From the NCBI RefSeq assembly GCF_010645065.1, contig NZ_JAADZW010000021.1:26909-90908 (forward strand): a stretch of DNA of 64,000 nucleotides. Direction: 5' to 3'. The position numbers and the translations under genes are program-made. This document shows, piece after piece, positions 1-9,000 of the stretch (position 1 is the first letter of the stretch; every line of letters starts with the position of its first letter). This stretch comes from Flavobacterium fluviatile. Lineage in GTDB: Bacteria; Bacteroidota; Bacteroidia; Flavobacteriales; Flavobacteriaceae. The notes below the pieces were generated by a model, which searched no databases, was not told the origin of the DNA, and was given only the letters and a program-made list of their open reading frames with translations.

Positions 1-2657
1 CTACGGTTTATTTTACCACCATTAAAGATTCCACAGTTATTGATTATGCTACAACAGATAAAAACGGTTTTTTTAGGTTAAATACAAAAAAACTGGATCA
101 GCCGGTTTTTCTTAAAATAAATTATTTAGGATATCAAACTTATACCGAAGAACAAAAGGGACTTTTGGAAAGTAAAGATTTTGGTAAATTATATTTGCTT
201 GAAAGTGTAAATACTTTAAATGAAGTAATTGTTAAAAGTGAAGCGCCGCCAATCCGGATGAAGCAGGATACTTTAGAGTATAATGCGGCTTCTTATAAAG
301 TTCGTCCGGATGCAAACGTAGAAACACTATTAAAACAACTGCCTGGTTTTGATATCGATGAAGCCGGAAAAATGACTGTTAACGGAAGAGAAGTAAATCA
401 GCTGCTGGTAAACGGGAAACCCTTTTTTGACAGGGATGGTGCAATCGCACTGAAAAATTTACCTGCCGAAATTATTCAAAAAGTTCAGGTGTCTGATTTT
501 AAAACAAAAAAAGAAGAATTATCCAAACAGGAATCCACATCAGATTATTCGAGTATCAACCTAACAATTGATGAAAAGAAAAACAAAGGTTATTTCGGAA
601 AAATTCTTGGAGGATATGGCTCTGATGATCGGTATGAAAGCAGTCTGATCATGAATTTCTTTAATAATAAACAGAAGATAAGTATTTTGGGTTCTTCCAA
701 TAACATCAATTCGACTGGTTTTGCCCAGGATGAAGTATTTGATAATATGGGTGGAGGAAGAAACAGTCAGGGCAGCGGTGGTAATACCGGGAGAGGAATT
801 ACGCAGTCTAACTTATTGGGAATAAATTATTCTGATGACTGGAATAAAAATCTGAGTGCCACTGGGAGTTATAATTTTGATAATAAAATTAATAATAATG
901 AGAGTACAGTTCGTGAAACCAGTATTTTGCCAACCGGAAACAATTATACAGAATCAAATTCGAAAACCAGAAATGAGAGTACGGGTAATAAAGCCAATTT
1001 TGAATTAGAATATAAAATTGACCCGACAACACGTCTTGTTGTTACTCCAAATGTAAGTCAGACACGTTCTAATTCAAAATCAGATTCTTTCAGTAAAACT
1101 ACTAGAGATGATGCAGATGGAGAGATTTTAAATACAAGCGAATCACATCCATATAAAGAAAACACGTCAACCAATTTCTCAAATACAATCAATTTTAATA
1201 AAGCTTTCGAAAAAAAAGCCAGAAATGTCAGCCTTGTTTTTACCAATAATAATTCAGGTACGGATTCTGATGGTATAGTAGACTCAGAAACAATTTTGTA
1301 CAAGGACGAAGGTGCATTTTTAGATAAGAGGAAACAAAAAACAAAAGGACGAAATGTCTCAGATTCCTATTCTTTGGACCTTGAATATACAGAGCCCATT
1401 ACAGATTCTTTGAGAATAAGATTTGGAACCGATTTTGACTGGCAAAACACGTCAAACGATTTGAAAACTTATAATAATGATGACGAATCTGAATTTTATG
1501 GAACTCTGGTTGATTCTGTAAGTAATTATTTGAGTTCGAAGCGAAACTCGATAAGTCCAAAAGTAGGTCTTACTTTGAAAAAAAATAAATTTACATTCAA
1601 CCTGAATTCGAGAACTGCCATTATTGATTTTGACAATCATTCGTTATATAGAAACAATTCAACCGATTTAGAAAAAAGATATGCGCTGCCTTTTGCAAAT
1701 CTTCAGCTGCGATACAAATTCAGCAGGTCCAAATTTTTTACTTTCAAATATGATTATTCAAATGCACTTCCGTCAACGACTCAATTAATGCCAGTTGTAG
1801 ATTTGAATAATTCATTAAACACGGTTACCGGAAACCCAAATTTGGATCCGATTGAAAAAAACAGTGTAAATTTTGATTTTAAGAATTTTGACTTCCGGAC
1901 ACGTTCGGGGTATAGTTTATATATCAGGGGTGATTATTTCAATAACGATGTTGTGTCAACTTCTATTTTTGATGATGAGACAGGAAAAAGATTTACAACT
2001 TATATCAATATTTCGGGAAATTATAGTGCTACAGTCGGTGGAAACTGGACTCAGTCTATAAAAAAAGACGCTCATACGCTACGATATGGTTTAGGTTTAA
2101 ACGGTAAGTATTCTTTTGACAAAGGATTTACAAATGCAATTTTATACAATGCTAAATCTACAGCAATTTCGCCAAAAGTATATTTTACCTATGAATATGG
2201 CGAAATTCTAACGATTTCTCCTTCTTATGGATTTTCGTATAATCAAACAAAATATGAAAACACATCCAGAGATGCAACTTCAAATGTGGTGCATAGAGCC
2301 AATTTGCAAACAACAATGTACTGGCCGGCAAACTTAATTTTTGGAAATGATTTTGGATACACCTACAATTCGAATCTTTCAGATGATTTCAAAAAAGATT
2401 TTTACCTGTGGAATACCAGTTTATCGTATGGTTTTTTAGATAAAACATTATATGCTAAAATAAAAGTCTATGATGTTTTGAATCAAAATCAAAGTGCAAC
2501 CAGAAGTATTTCTGCAACCTCAGTTCGTGATGAAGAAAGTACTGTTTTAAAGCGTTATGTGATGTTTTCTTTGGCCTATAAAATCGGAAATTTTGCTGCT
2601 GAAAAAGGTTCGAAAAGAAGAGGGGGAGACCGTGGAGGAAGAGAAAGGGAAGATTAA
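1..2657 (+). CDS. TonB-dependent receptor / outer membrane beta-barrel protein, 5' end outside the window
   Basis: The frame is open from base 3 to the stop at 2655-2657, so the gene begins upstream. The TTG at 165 is not a credible start because homologous sequence continues before it. The first ~50 residues are the end of a carboxypeptidase-regulatory-like (CarboxypepD_reg) beta-sandwich, with the typical NYLGYQTY ending and the LNEVIVKSEAPPI linker. A TonB plug-like domain follows (DANVETLLKQLPGF, NGREVNQLLVNGKPFF), then a long Asn/Ser/Tyr-rich barrel like the OMP_b-brl_3 family. The C-terminus is a basic RG-rich tail (KRRGGDRGGRERED), unusual for a barrel that normally ends in an aromatic residue. 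Inferred role: TonB-coupled uptake or surface binding of an unknown substrate. No SusD partner follows; the next gene is convergent. Confidence 0.9.
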   Translation, partial: TVYFTTIKDSTVIDYATTDKNGFFRLNTKKLDQPVFLKINYLGYQTYTEEQKGLLESKDFGKLYLLESVNTLNEVIVKSEAPPIRMKQDTLEYNAASYKVRPDANVETLLKQLPGFDIDEAGKMTVNGREVNQLLVNGKPFFDRDGAIALKNLPAEIIQKVQVSDFKTKKEELSKQESTSDYSSINLTIDEKKNKGYFGKILGGYGSDDRYESSLIMNFFNNKQKISILGSSNNINSTGFAQDEVFDNMGGGRNSQGSGGNTGRGITQSNLLGINYSDDWNKNLSATGSYNFDNKINNNESTVRETSILPTGNNYTESNSKTRNESTGNKANFELEYKIDPTTRLVVTPNVSQTRSNSKSDSFSKTTRDDADGEILNTSESHPYKENTSTNFSNTINFNKAFEKKARNVSLVFTNNNSGTDSDGIVDSETILYKDEGAFLDKRKQKTKGRNVSDSYSLDLEYTEPITDSLRIRFGTDFDWQNTSNDLKTYNNDDESEFYGTLVDSVSNYLSSKRNSISPKVGLTLKKNKFTFNLNSRTAIIDFDNHSLYRNNSTDLEKRYALPFANLQLRYKFSRSKFFTFKYDYSNALPSTTQLMPVVDLNNSLNTVTGNPNLDPIEKNSVNFDFKNFDFRTRSGYSLYIRGDYFNNDVVSTSIFDDETGKRFTTYINISGNYSATVGGNWTQSIKKDAHTLRYGLGLNGKYSFDKGFTNAILYNAKSTAISPKVYFTYEYGEILTISPSYGFSYNQTKYENTSRDATSNVVHRANLQTTMYWPANLIFGNDFGYTYNSNLSDDFKKDFYLWNTSLSYGFLDKTLYAKIKVYDVLNQNQSATRSISATSVRDEESTVLKRYVMFSLAYKIGNFAAEKGSKRRGGDRGGRERED

Positions 2658-2700
2658 TTTGGAATTTTAATCTTAATCAAAATTTAAAACAAAAATATAA

Positions 2701-2726
2701 ACTCCGGATTAGCCGGAGTTTTTTTA
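2701..2726 (+). terminator. Rho-independent terminator of the truncated receptor gene
   Basis: ACTCCGG and CCGGAGT form a GC-rich 7-bp stem with a short ATTAG-type loop, followed directly by a run of seven T. It lies about 45 bp after the stop of the upstream receptor. Confidence 0.85.
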
Positions 2727-2787
2727 TTACCTGCTCCTAGTGACTTACAATATCGGAATTTGGAATTTCAATAATTGGAATTCGGTT

Positions 2788-3531
2788 CTACGATTTTATT
2801 TTACGATTAATTCTATGATAGACAGTAAAACGAATAATATCACGATCATAAAAATCAACACCACTTGCACGTCTCTGGAAGCTTTTCAGATAACCTAATT
2901 CCACGCCAATATTTGGGTTGAAGTGATAGCGTAATGCAGCATAAATTCGATTTTGGTCGAAAGTATTTTTCTTGTTGTCTTTTCCGTGATTGAATAAAAT
3001 TTCATCAGAGATGTTGCCTTTTAAGTTTCTTTTTTCTTTCTCCCAAAGTGTAAAAGTCGATTGCAGGCGATATCTGAATCGGAAAGAAAAAGAAAATTCG
3101 TTTAATAATTCGGTTTTGGTTGCTTTTTGTATAAATCGTTCTTCAAGCTGAAAACGGTTATGGAAAGTAACTTTTGCGAGCTCATGAATAAGGGTAACAT
3201 CCTGTTGAATGCGATATTCGGGAATTGAAAAATCAGGGTCTGATAGAGGAGTTTGCGTATTTATGCTAAAATAAGTAAATCCACTGCCTGTGTCAACATG
3301 CTGACTGGCACGGTATCTTCCCTGAGTCCTGAAAACAAAAATATTTTGGTGAATAGGATCTACAAAACTCCGGTTGTCAATTTCAGAATGGAGAGACCAT
3401 TTCTCAGACAGGGGGAAAATATTGTAATACCTAATCCATGTCAGGGTTTGGTGTTCAATGTTTTTTTTGCTTTGCGCTAAAGAAAACTGATTAATAAATG
3501 CTAGAAAAAGTATGAATTTTAAAAATTTCAT
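2788..3531 (-). CDS. DUF2490 domain-containing protein
   Basis: A 247-residue protein with a cleavable signal peptide (hydrophobic residues ~4-19, ending SLAQ). The remainder matches the DUF2490 pattern: WIRYYNIFPLSEKWSLHSEIDNR near the start of the mature protein (quoted here only as its position, residues ~32-52), RYRASQHV, an amphipathic RLQ/RYRLQSTF region and a C-terminal strand-rich segment GVELGYLKSFQRR. The alternating hydrophobic/aromatic pattern suggests a small outer-membrane beta-barrel. Its function is unknown in the family. It is convergent with the preceding receptor and is separated from the next minus-strand receptor gene by its own upstream region and a terminator, so it is probably transcribed alone. 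Confidence 0.8.
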   Translation of the reverse strand: MKFLKFILFLAFINQFSLAQSKKNIEHQTLTWIRYYNIFPLSEKWSLHSEIDNRSFVDPIHQNIFVFRTQGRYRASQHVDTGSGFTYFSINTQTPLSDPDFSIPEYRIQQDVTLIHELAKVTFHNRFQLEERFIQKATKTELLNEFSFSFRFRYRLQSTFTLWEKEKRNLKGNISDEILFNHGKDNKKNTFDQNRIYAALRYHFNPNIGVELGYLKSFQRRASGVDFYDRDIIRFTVYHRINRKIKS

Positions 3532-3629
3532 TTGTGCCTTAAATTCAGGCTGCGAATATATACAAATGGCAGATAATTTTGGGCAGAATAAAATTGTTTT
3601 AAACTCTATTTTGTGAATTTAAAAATAAA

Positions 3630-3664
3630 AAAACGAGATGCATTTTATAAGTGCATCTCGTTTT
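3630..3664 (-). terminator. Terminator, usable in both directions, after the TonB receptor
   Basis: A perfect 9-bp stem CGAGATGCA / TGCATCTCG (3634-3642 and 3652-3660) is flanked by AAAA on the left and TTTT on the right. It sits 27 bp beyond the stop codon of the minus-strand receptor gene. Confidence 0.85.
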
Positions 3665-3690
3665 AACCAAATTAACTACTTAATTTTTTA

Positions 3691-6258
3691 TTATAGCGAA
3701 TATTTTAAAGTAATTCCATATGTTCTTTGATCTCCTAACACAGCTGCATAATGTCCTGCATTCCCACCAGCTGGTAATAATTGTTCATAATAATCTTTGT
3801 TAAAAATATTACGTCCCCAAAAATGAACCGATAATCCTTGTGATGCACGGAAACCTAAACGGGCATTAAAAATTGCATACCCAGGAACTACTAAGTATTT
3901 TGAAGCCGACGGGCTTGAAGAAAATTCAGATCTGGCGTAAGAATCTATTCCAAGGAAAATTTTTCCAGCATTCCCAAAGAATCTTGCATTATCCGAAAGT
4001 TCACCGCCTAAAGATCCTGCCCATCTTGATACACCCGGTAAATCAGTTCCGGAAACATCGGTATAAGCTACCTGGACACCATTTTCAACTTTTCCTGTAT
4101 CTTCTAATGGAAGCGGTGCATTGGTAAATTTAACATATATACCTTCAGTATAAGTTGCAGCTGCATTTACTGTTAAATGTTTACTGAAAACAAAGCTGGC
4201 ATCCAGTTCAGCACCTCTTACACGTACTTCATCAGCATTTGCCAGATATCCACGGTTTACACCAAGTTCAGCTGCCTGAACATTGGTTTGATAGTCTTTT
4301 ATATTAGTATTAAAGAACGTTAAGTTGAAGATCGAGTTTTGAAACGGAGCTGTTTTAACTCCAACCTCATAATGATGCACTTTTTCAGGCTTAATTACTG
4401 CAAGTCCGGTCATTGGCTGTCCTGTTTTTGAGTCTGTCGGAAGTCCTGCTACGTTAACTCCAACAGGTTTGTAACTTTTAGCGTAAGTCCCATAAATATT
4501 AATTTTATCTGAAGCCTTATAAGTAAGCGTTATGTTTCCGGAAAAGTCAGTTTTATCTGTACTTGAGTCAAACGCCTGATCTGAATAAACCAATTTTTTT
4601 AATGCTAATAATGCAGGATCTGTTGTTTGAAGACCTCCGTATGTTTTACGTGCATAATGTGCATCTTTTTTGTCAAAGTTATATCTTAGGCCTGGCAAAA
4701 GGTGGAAACGATCTGTAATCGCCCAGTCAATCTGACCAAAGACTGCAGCACTTGAAGCTCTGATTCTGGCATCAGTTGTTATTCCGTATCCTTCAAAAAG
4801 ACCAGGGGTTTTCCATAATGGGCTGGTAGTACTTTGAGAGAATCTCCACTGTGCATTACCTGATTCTTCAGTACCGTCTGTTTGCGATGTCTGGTCGATA
4901 AAGAATACTCCTGCCACACCACTAATTTTAGATGTAAGCTGACCAGCATAACGAACTTCCTGAGTTATTTGTGTCTGTCTTGTTGGGTTTTGTGATTTTG
5001 CCAAAACCTGTAATCCTGTAAAATCCCTGTCATTTGACGGATCCCAGTTCCAAAAACGCCAGGCAGTTGTTGATGTTAAAGTTCCGCCCCCAATTTTTGT
5101 GTCAACGTTAAGCGATACACCTCCCATGTCTTGTCCTGAACGCCAGGGTGTATCCTGATCCATTTTACGGTCAAAAGCGTTTCTGGTTGGTAATTCATAG
5201 TTTAAATCGGCAATAATAGCATCGAATTGACGATAAGCAGCTCTTTTGGTGGGTGCAACACCGGCTACTACCTGAGCATATCCGTCTGGACGCTGTGTTG
5301 TAATATCAGCAGCAAATATAATGTTCGTGTTTTCTGATGGGGTATAAAGCAATTGTCCCCTAATTCCCTGGTTGTTTAAAGTATTTGTAGCTCTTCCTGT
5401 TGCAATATTGTCAACTAAGCCATCACGCTGTGTGCCTGAAAAAGACAAACGGCCGGCTATTTTTTTTCCTAGAGGACCTGTAACAGAAGCTTTCGCCTGA
5501 AGGAAAGCATAGTTTCCATAGCTTACTTCGAAATCAGCTGCTGAGGTAAAACCTGGTTTACGTGTTGTGATGTTAAAGGCTCCAGAAGTAGTATTTTTAC
5601 CAAATAATGAACCCTGTGGTCCACGTAATACCTCGATTTGCTCAACATCAATAAAGTCTAAAGTTGTGGCTGCAGGACGGGCATAATAAACACCGTCAAC
5701 ATAAAAACCAACACCCGGATCGATACCATCATTAGTAAGTCCGTATGGGGAGCCTAGACCGCGAATATTGATTCCTGTATTTCGTGGATTGGATGAATAT
5801 AATTGTACAGATGGAACCAGTTCTTTTATACGATTTACGTTAAAAGCTCCGGCTTGTTCAGCTTGTTTACCTGTGACAACTGAAACTGCAATTGGAATAT
5901 CCTGAGCTTTTTCTATCCTTCTACGTGAAGATACAACAACTTCAATAAGTTCATTTTCTTCTTTTAAAGCTAGTTCTAAAACGGGTACAGGCAAGGTTGT
6001 TACTTCAACCTCAATAGTTTTATAGCCTACATATTGTACTAAAAGAGTAAAAGGAAGTTTTTTGCCATTTGAATCAAGACTAAATTTTCCACTCTCATCT
6101 GTAACAGTGCTTATAGTTGTTCCCTTAATAACTATGTTGGCAGCCACTAAAGGCTTCTTTTGTGAATCTGTAATTGTACCTTCAATGTTTTGTGCAAATG
6201 ATATTGAAAAAGCTAATACTGATAGTATTGTAAATAAATTTTTTATATAATTTTTCAT
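3691..6258 (-). CDS. TonB-dependent receptor with CarboxypepD_reg-like domain
   Basis: An 855-residue outer-membrane receptor. Residues 1-23 are a signal peptide (FTILSVLAFSISFAQ). A CarboxypepD_reg-like domain follows (~24-105, starting IEGTITDSQKKPL), then a plug (~115-235) with the TonB-box-proximal stretch RRIEKAQDIPIAVSVVTG and the motif VLRGPQGSLFGKNTTSGA, then a 22-strand-type barrel ending in the aromatic-basic KYSL. The RGPQGSLFGKNTTSG signature and NIFNKDYYE near the C-terminus resemble receptors abundant in Sphingomonadales more than SusC proteins, and no SusD gene is adjacent. The substrate cannot be inferred. Its promoter region carries a dyad, and the gene upstream encodes an Rrf2 regulator; local control by that regulator is an inference. 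Confidence 0.92.
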   Translation of the reverse strand: MKNYIKNLFTILSVLAFSISFAQNIEGTITDSQKKPLVAANIVIKGTTISTVTDESGKFSLDSNGKKLPFTLLVQYVGYKTIEVEVTTLPVPVLELALKEENELIEVVVSSRRRIEKAQDIPIAVSVVTGKQAEQAGAFNVNRIKELVPSVQLYSSNPRNTGINIRGLGSPYGLTNDGIDPGVGFYVDGVYYARPAATTLDFIDVEQIEVLRGPQGSLFGKNTTSGAFNITTRKPGFTSAADFEVSYGNYAFLQAKASVTGPLGKKIAGRLSFSGTQRDGLVDNIATGRATNTLNNQGIRGQLLYTPSENTNIIFAADITTQRPDGYAQVVAGVAPTKRAAYRQFDAIIADLNYELPTRNAFDRKMDQDTPWRSGQDMGGVSLNVDTKIGGGTLTSTTAWRFWNWDPSNDRDFTGLQVLAKSQNPTRQTQITQEVRYAGQLTSKISGVAGVFFIDQTSQTDGTEESGNAQWRFSQSTTSPLWKTPGLFEGYGITTDARIRASSAAVFGQIDWAITDRFHLLPGLRYNFDKKDAHYARKTYGGLQTTDPALLALKKLVYSDQAFDSSTDKTDFSGNITLTYKASDKINIYGTYAKSYKPVGVNVAGLPTDSKTGQPMTGLAVIKPEKVHHYEVGVKTAPFQNSIFNLTFFNTNIKDYQTNVQAAELGVNRGYLANADEVRVRGAELDASFVFSKHLTVNAAATYTEGIYVKFTNAPLPLEDTGKVENGVQVAYTDVSGTDLPGVSRWAGSLGGELSDNARFFGNAGKIFLGIDSYARSEFSSSPSASKYLVVPGYAIFNARLGFRASQGLSVHFWGRNIFNKDYYEQLLPAGGNAGHYAAVLGDQRTYGITLKYSL

Positions 6259-6458
6259 ATTTATATTATGTATATGTGATTAGTAGAATTTAAATTAAAA
6301 TTTTTTTTACCAACACATGCACATGAAAGAATAACTGATTTTCACTTCACTTAAATTTGTATTATTACTTTTTTCCAAAAGATTTTTCGAGGCATAAGAC
6401 TTGCTTAATTTTACTTTCATCGGTCAAAAATTTGTAAATGATTTATTGATTATTTCGG

Positions 6459-6495
6459 CAAATATATATAAAATCTATCAATATAGTAGAGTTTT
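6459..6495 (-). promoter_or_regulatory. Promoter and possible operator of the TonB receptor gene
   Basis: Read on the minus strand, 6466-6459 is TATATTTG, a match to the Bacteroidota -7 box TAnnTTTG. Immediately upstream (6470-6495) lies a dyad-like segment with CTAT-CAAT-ATAG at its centre and AAAA / TTTT at its ends, placed between the -7 and -33 positions. Placement under the polymerase footprint would suit a repressor; Rrf2 proteins bind AT-rich dyads. The operator call is inference. Confidence 0.45.
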
Positions 6496-6507
6496 GAAAA
6501 ATATTTT

Positions 6508-6921
6508 TTATTTTGTAATCAATGAAGCGATAGTAATGTTATGCATTGCCTTTAAAGTTTCATCACGAATAATCATCAAACCGTGACGCAGGCTGCATTC
6601 TTCCTCGGTTTTACAATCTAAGCAGCGTTCATAAAAATTTAAAGAAGCACAAGGCAAAAGTGCAATTGCCCCATCAAATAAACGATGAATTTCGGCTAAA
6701 GTAATATCATTTTTAGATTTTATCAGATAATAGCCGCCGAATTTTCCCTGCTTGCTGCTTACAAAACGACCTCGTTTAAGGTCTAATAAAATTTGTTCCA
6801 AAAACTTTTTAGGAATATTAGCACCTTCAGCAATTTCTATAGTTTTAGAAATGTGATTTTCGTCTTGTTCGGCTAAATAAAGTAAGGCCTTAAGGGCGTA
6901 TTTTGCTTTATGTGATAACAT
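6508..6921 (-). CDS. Rrf2 family transcriptional regulator
   Basis: A 137-residue protein of normal Rrf2 length. The N-terminal winged helix-turn-helix runs from LSHKAKYALKALLYLAEQ to RGRFVSSKQGKFGGYYL. The C-terminal part contains Cys91, Cys100, Cys103 and Cys109 (LPCASLNF..RCLDCKTEEECS), spaced much like the three Fe-S ligands of IscR/NsrR, so a redox- or Fe-S-responsive switch is plausible. The gene lies upstream of, and in the same direction as, the TonB receptor with a 249-bp gap containing a promoter and a dyad. It may therefore control the receptor or itself. In other Bacteroidota many Rrf2 genes sit next to sulfur-assimilation genes; none are visible here. Confidence 0.88.
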   Translation of the reverse strand: MLSHKAKYALKALLYLAEQDENHISKTIEIAEGANIPKKFLEQILLDLKRGRFVSSKQGKFGGYYLIKSKNDITLAEIHRLFDGAIALLPCASLNFYERCLDCKTEEECSLRHGLMIIRDETLKAMHNITIASLITK

Positions 6922-7032
6922 CTGTTTTTTTAATTATGAATTCTGAATTGTAAATTGTGTAATTTAAATCTTACTTGTGTTGGGTTAGCATTTCTTTGTC
7001 AGGGTGAGCGGAGTAGAAGCCACGCCTTGTTT

Positions 7033-7060
7033 GAAACCTGAAACCTGAAACCTGAAACCT
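7033..7060. repeat. Short tandem repeat, four perfect GAAACCT units
   Basis: Four exact copies of the heptamer GAAACCT (28 bp) lie between the end of the TPM gene and the Rrf2 gene. They are followed by GTGAATC, with no spacers, so this is not a CRISPR. The preceding bases (GTCAGGGTGAGCGGAGTAGAAG) look like another dispersed flavobacterial repeat. Confidence 0.9.
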
Positions 7061-7083
7061 GTGAATCAAAAGAAAAAAAGTAT

Positions 7084-7914
7084 TTACCAGCCACCGCTTG
7101 AACCTCCACCGGAGAATCCGCCTCCGCCAAATCCTCCACCGAAGCCACCGCCGCCAAAACCACCTCCCGATGATCCACCGCCGAAGCCTCCAAATCCGCC
7201 TCCGCTGCTTCTGCCAAGGCTGCTTAGAAGAATCACATCCATCAGGCTGGGACCTCCGCCACTATTGCCTGAATTTCCTCCTCCGCCTCGTTTGTTTCGG
7301 GAGAGTAAAATTAACACAATTACAACAATAATGATAAATGGAAGTATAGGGAAATTTTTGCCTTTGCTTTGTTTGCGCTCGCCTTTAAATTTTCCTTTAA
7401 AAACATCAATTATTGCGTCTGTTCCTTTATCAAGGCCATTATAAAAACTTCCTGCTTTGAACTCTGGAATGATGATATTTCGAATTATGGTTCCGCCAAT
7501 TCCGGCTGTTAAGCGGTCTTCAAGACCATAACCCGGATTAATTGCGATTTTCTTTTCGTTTTTAGCCAATAAAATAATTACACCATTATCATCTTGCTTC
7601 GTCCCTCCAATACCCCAGGTTTGTCCCCACTTTGTGGCTAACTGACTTACATCTTCTCCTTTTAAACTTTCAATTGTAATAACCACAATTTGGGTTGTGG
7701 TAGAATCAGAATAACGAATTAGTTTTTCTTCCAGCTGTGTTTTTTCGGATGCACTTAAAACATTCGCATAGTCATAAACTGAGGTTTGTTTTGCAGGTAT
7801 TTTTGGTATTTCAAACTGTGCAAAAATACTATTACTAACAAATAGTGCTATTAACAATAAGGTAAACTGAAAAATTCCGCTGGAATTTGATATTTTATTT
7901 TCGGAAATTTTCAT
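7084..7914 (-). CDS. TPM domain protein with Gly-rich C-terminus (YgcG-like)
   Basis: A 276-residue membrane protein. It has an N-terminal hydrophobic signal/anchor (~15-32, LLLIALFVSNSIFA), a TPM_phosphatase (YgcG) domain at ~45-170 (DYANVLSASEKTQLEEKL, TTQIVVITIESLKG, GVIILLAKNEKKIAINPGYG, GLEDRLTAG), a transmembrane helix at ~190-206 (FIIIVVIVLILLS) and about 70 residues of GGGF/GGSS low complexity ending SGGW. It is the last gene of a minus-strand run with LemA and a second TPM protein, only 3 bp after the latter. LemA-TPM pairs recur across bacteria and are thought to act at the membrane, but their biochemistry is unsettled. The Pro-rich reading frame on the opposite strand is only the complement of the Gly tail. 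Confidence 0.88.
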   Translation of the reverse strand: MKISENKISNSSGIFQFTLLLIALFVSNSIFAQFEIPKIPAKQTSVYDYANVLSASEKTQLEEKLIRYSDSTTTQIVVITIESLKGEDVSQLATKWGQTWGIGGTKQDDNGVIILLAKNEKKIAINPGYGLEDRLTAGIGGTIIRNIIIPEFKAGSFYNGLDKGTDAIIDVFKGKFKGERKQSKGKNFPILPFIIIVVIVLILLSRNKRGGGGNSGNSGGGPSLMDVILLSSLGRSSGGGFGGFGGGSSGGGFGGGGFGGGFGGGGFSGGGSSGGW

Positions 7915-7917
7915 TAT

Positions 7918-8355
7918 TTATCCTTTTGATATTTCGTTAGATAATTCGTTTGCATCGCCTTCAGACCAAGGGAAATACTTTTTTAACTGCTCACCGGCAT
8001 TTAAAATTCCGTCAACAATTCCCTGTTTGAATTTACCGGATTTGAATTGTTCTGCCATTTTGTCTTTGGTGCAATCCCAAAAATCGTCGGCTACAACATC
8101 GTTTATGCCTTTGTCCCCGCAAACAACAAAATGTTTATCATCAACTGCAAAATAAAATAAAACACCATTCTGAAGCTGGGTTTCATCCATTCGTAATTCA
8201 TGAAAAACTTCTAAAGCCCTGTCAAAAGGAACTTTAGAAGTTGTTTTCTCTATATGAACTCTAATTTCGCCAGAAGTATTTTTCTCAGCCATGCGAATAG
8301 CTTCAACAATTTCCTGCTCTTCTTCTTTGGTTAAAAAATCTTCTACTTTTGACAT
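7918..8355 (-). CDS. TPM domain-containing protein (soluble, no membrane anchor)
   Basis: A 145-residue protein made almost entirely of one TPM domain: FLTKEEEQEIVEAIRMAEKN, TSGEIRVHIEK, NGVLFYFAVDDKHFVVCGDKGIN and a C-terminal helix ILNAGEQLKKYFPW. It has no signal peptide or transmembrane segment, unlike its downstream partner, so it probably stays on the cytoplasmic side. It lies 3 bp before the Gly-rich TPM gene and 27 bp after lemA, which implies co-transcription and possibly a joint complex. Confidence 0.87.
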   Translation of the reverse strand: MSKVEDFLTKEEEQEIVEAIRMAEKNTSGEIRVHIEKTTSKVPFDRALEVFHELRMDETQLQNGVLFYFAVDDKHFVVCGDKGINDVVADDFWDCTKDKMAEQFKSGKFKQGIVDGILNAGEQLKKYFPWSEGDANELSNEISKG

Positions 8356-8382
8356 TTCAATTGTTTTTAGAGTTATGTTTTT

Positions 8383-8967
8383 TTAGAATTTTACTTCAAC
8401 TGGTTTGTCTGCTCCTGTAGAAGCTTCAAAGTATGGTTTTTCTTTGTATTCACTCAGGAACCAGCTATTAGGGATTTTTAGAATATATCCGTTATAAACC
8501 TGAACAGATTCATTAAAACGTGTTCTGGCTGTTAAAATCTGGTTTTCAGTACTTGCTAATTCATCCTGCAATTTAAGAAAGTTCTCATTCGCTTTTAATG
8601 TAGGATATTGCTCCACAGAAACTAGTAATCTTGATAATGATGATGATACACCGCTTTGTGCCTGATTGAATTGAGCTAATTGTTCAGGAGTTACATTGCT
8701 TGGATCAACAGTAACAGAAGTCGCTTTTGCACGGGCTTCGATTACCGCCGTCAAGGTTTCTTTTTCGAAATTTGCAGCGCCTTTTACTGTATTTACTAAG
8801 TTCCCGATAAGATCATTACGTCTTTGGTAAGCTGTTTGTACATTTCCCCAATCTTTATTTACTGCCTGACTGTGCTGCAAAGCCGTATTTTTAATTCCAA
8901 TTGACCAAAATGCGATAATTGCAATAAGTGCAACAATAATTCCTACGGGGATTAACCACTTTCTCAT
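8383..8967 (-). CDS. LemA family protein
   Basis: A 194-residue protein of the usual LemA length. It has an N-terminal transmembrane helix (residues ~5-24, LIPVGIIVALIAIIAFWSIG), then the family core YNSL-like region read here as NKDWGNVQTAYQRRNDLIGNLVNTVKG (residues ~40-66), and long helices with QFNQAQSG, LLVSVEQYPTLKANENFLKLQ and RFNESVQVYNGYILKIPNSW. The fold is a membrane-tethered helical bundle. The neighbours are two TPM proteins downstream and a MerR-like regulator 33 bp upstream. The exact function is not known. Confidence 0.92.
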   Translation of the reverse strand: MRKWLIPVGIIVALIAIIAFWSIGIKNTALQHSQAVNKDWGNVQTAYQRRNDLIGNLVNTVKGAANFEKETLTAVIEARAKATSVTVDPSNVTPEQLAQFNQAQSGVSSSLSRLLVSVEQYPTLKANENFLKLQDELASTENQILTARTRFNESVQVYNGYILKIPNSWFLSEYKEKPYFEASTGADKPVEVKF

Positions 8968-9000
8968 ATTTTTTAAATTTAAGTTTATTTCAATTTTTAA

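Noticed and set aside
1..3531. Polysaccharide-utilisation (SusCD) locus
   Set aside because: Neither receptor has a SusD neighbour or nearby glycoside hydrolases.
7033..7060. Possible CRISPR array
   Set aside because: The four 7-bp units are contiguous without spacers and there are no cas genes in the window.
7061..7444. Pro-rich plus-strand reading frame of 127 residues
   Set aside because: It is the complement of the Gly-rich tail of the TPM protein; low complexity with no domain.
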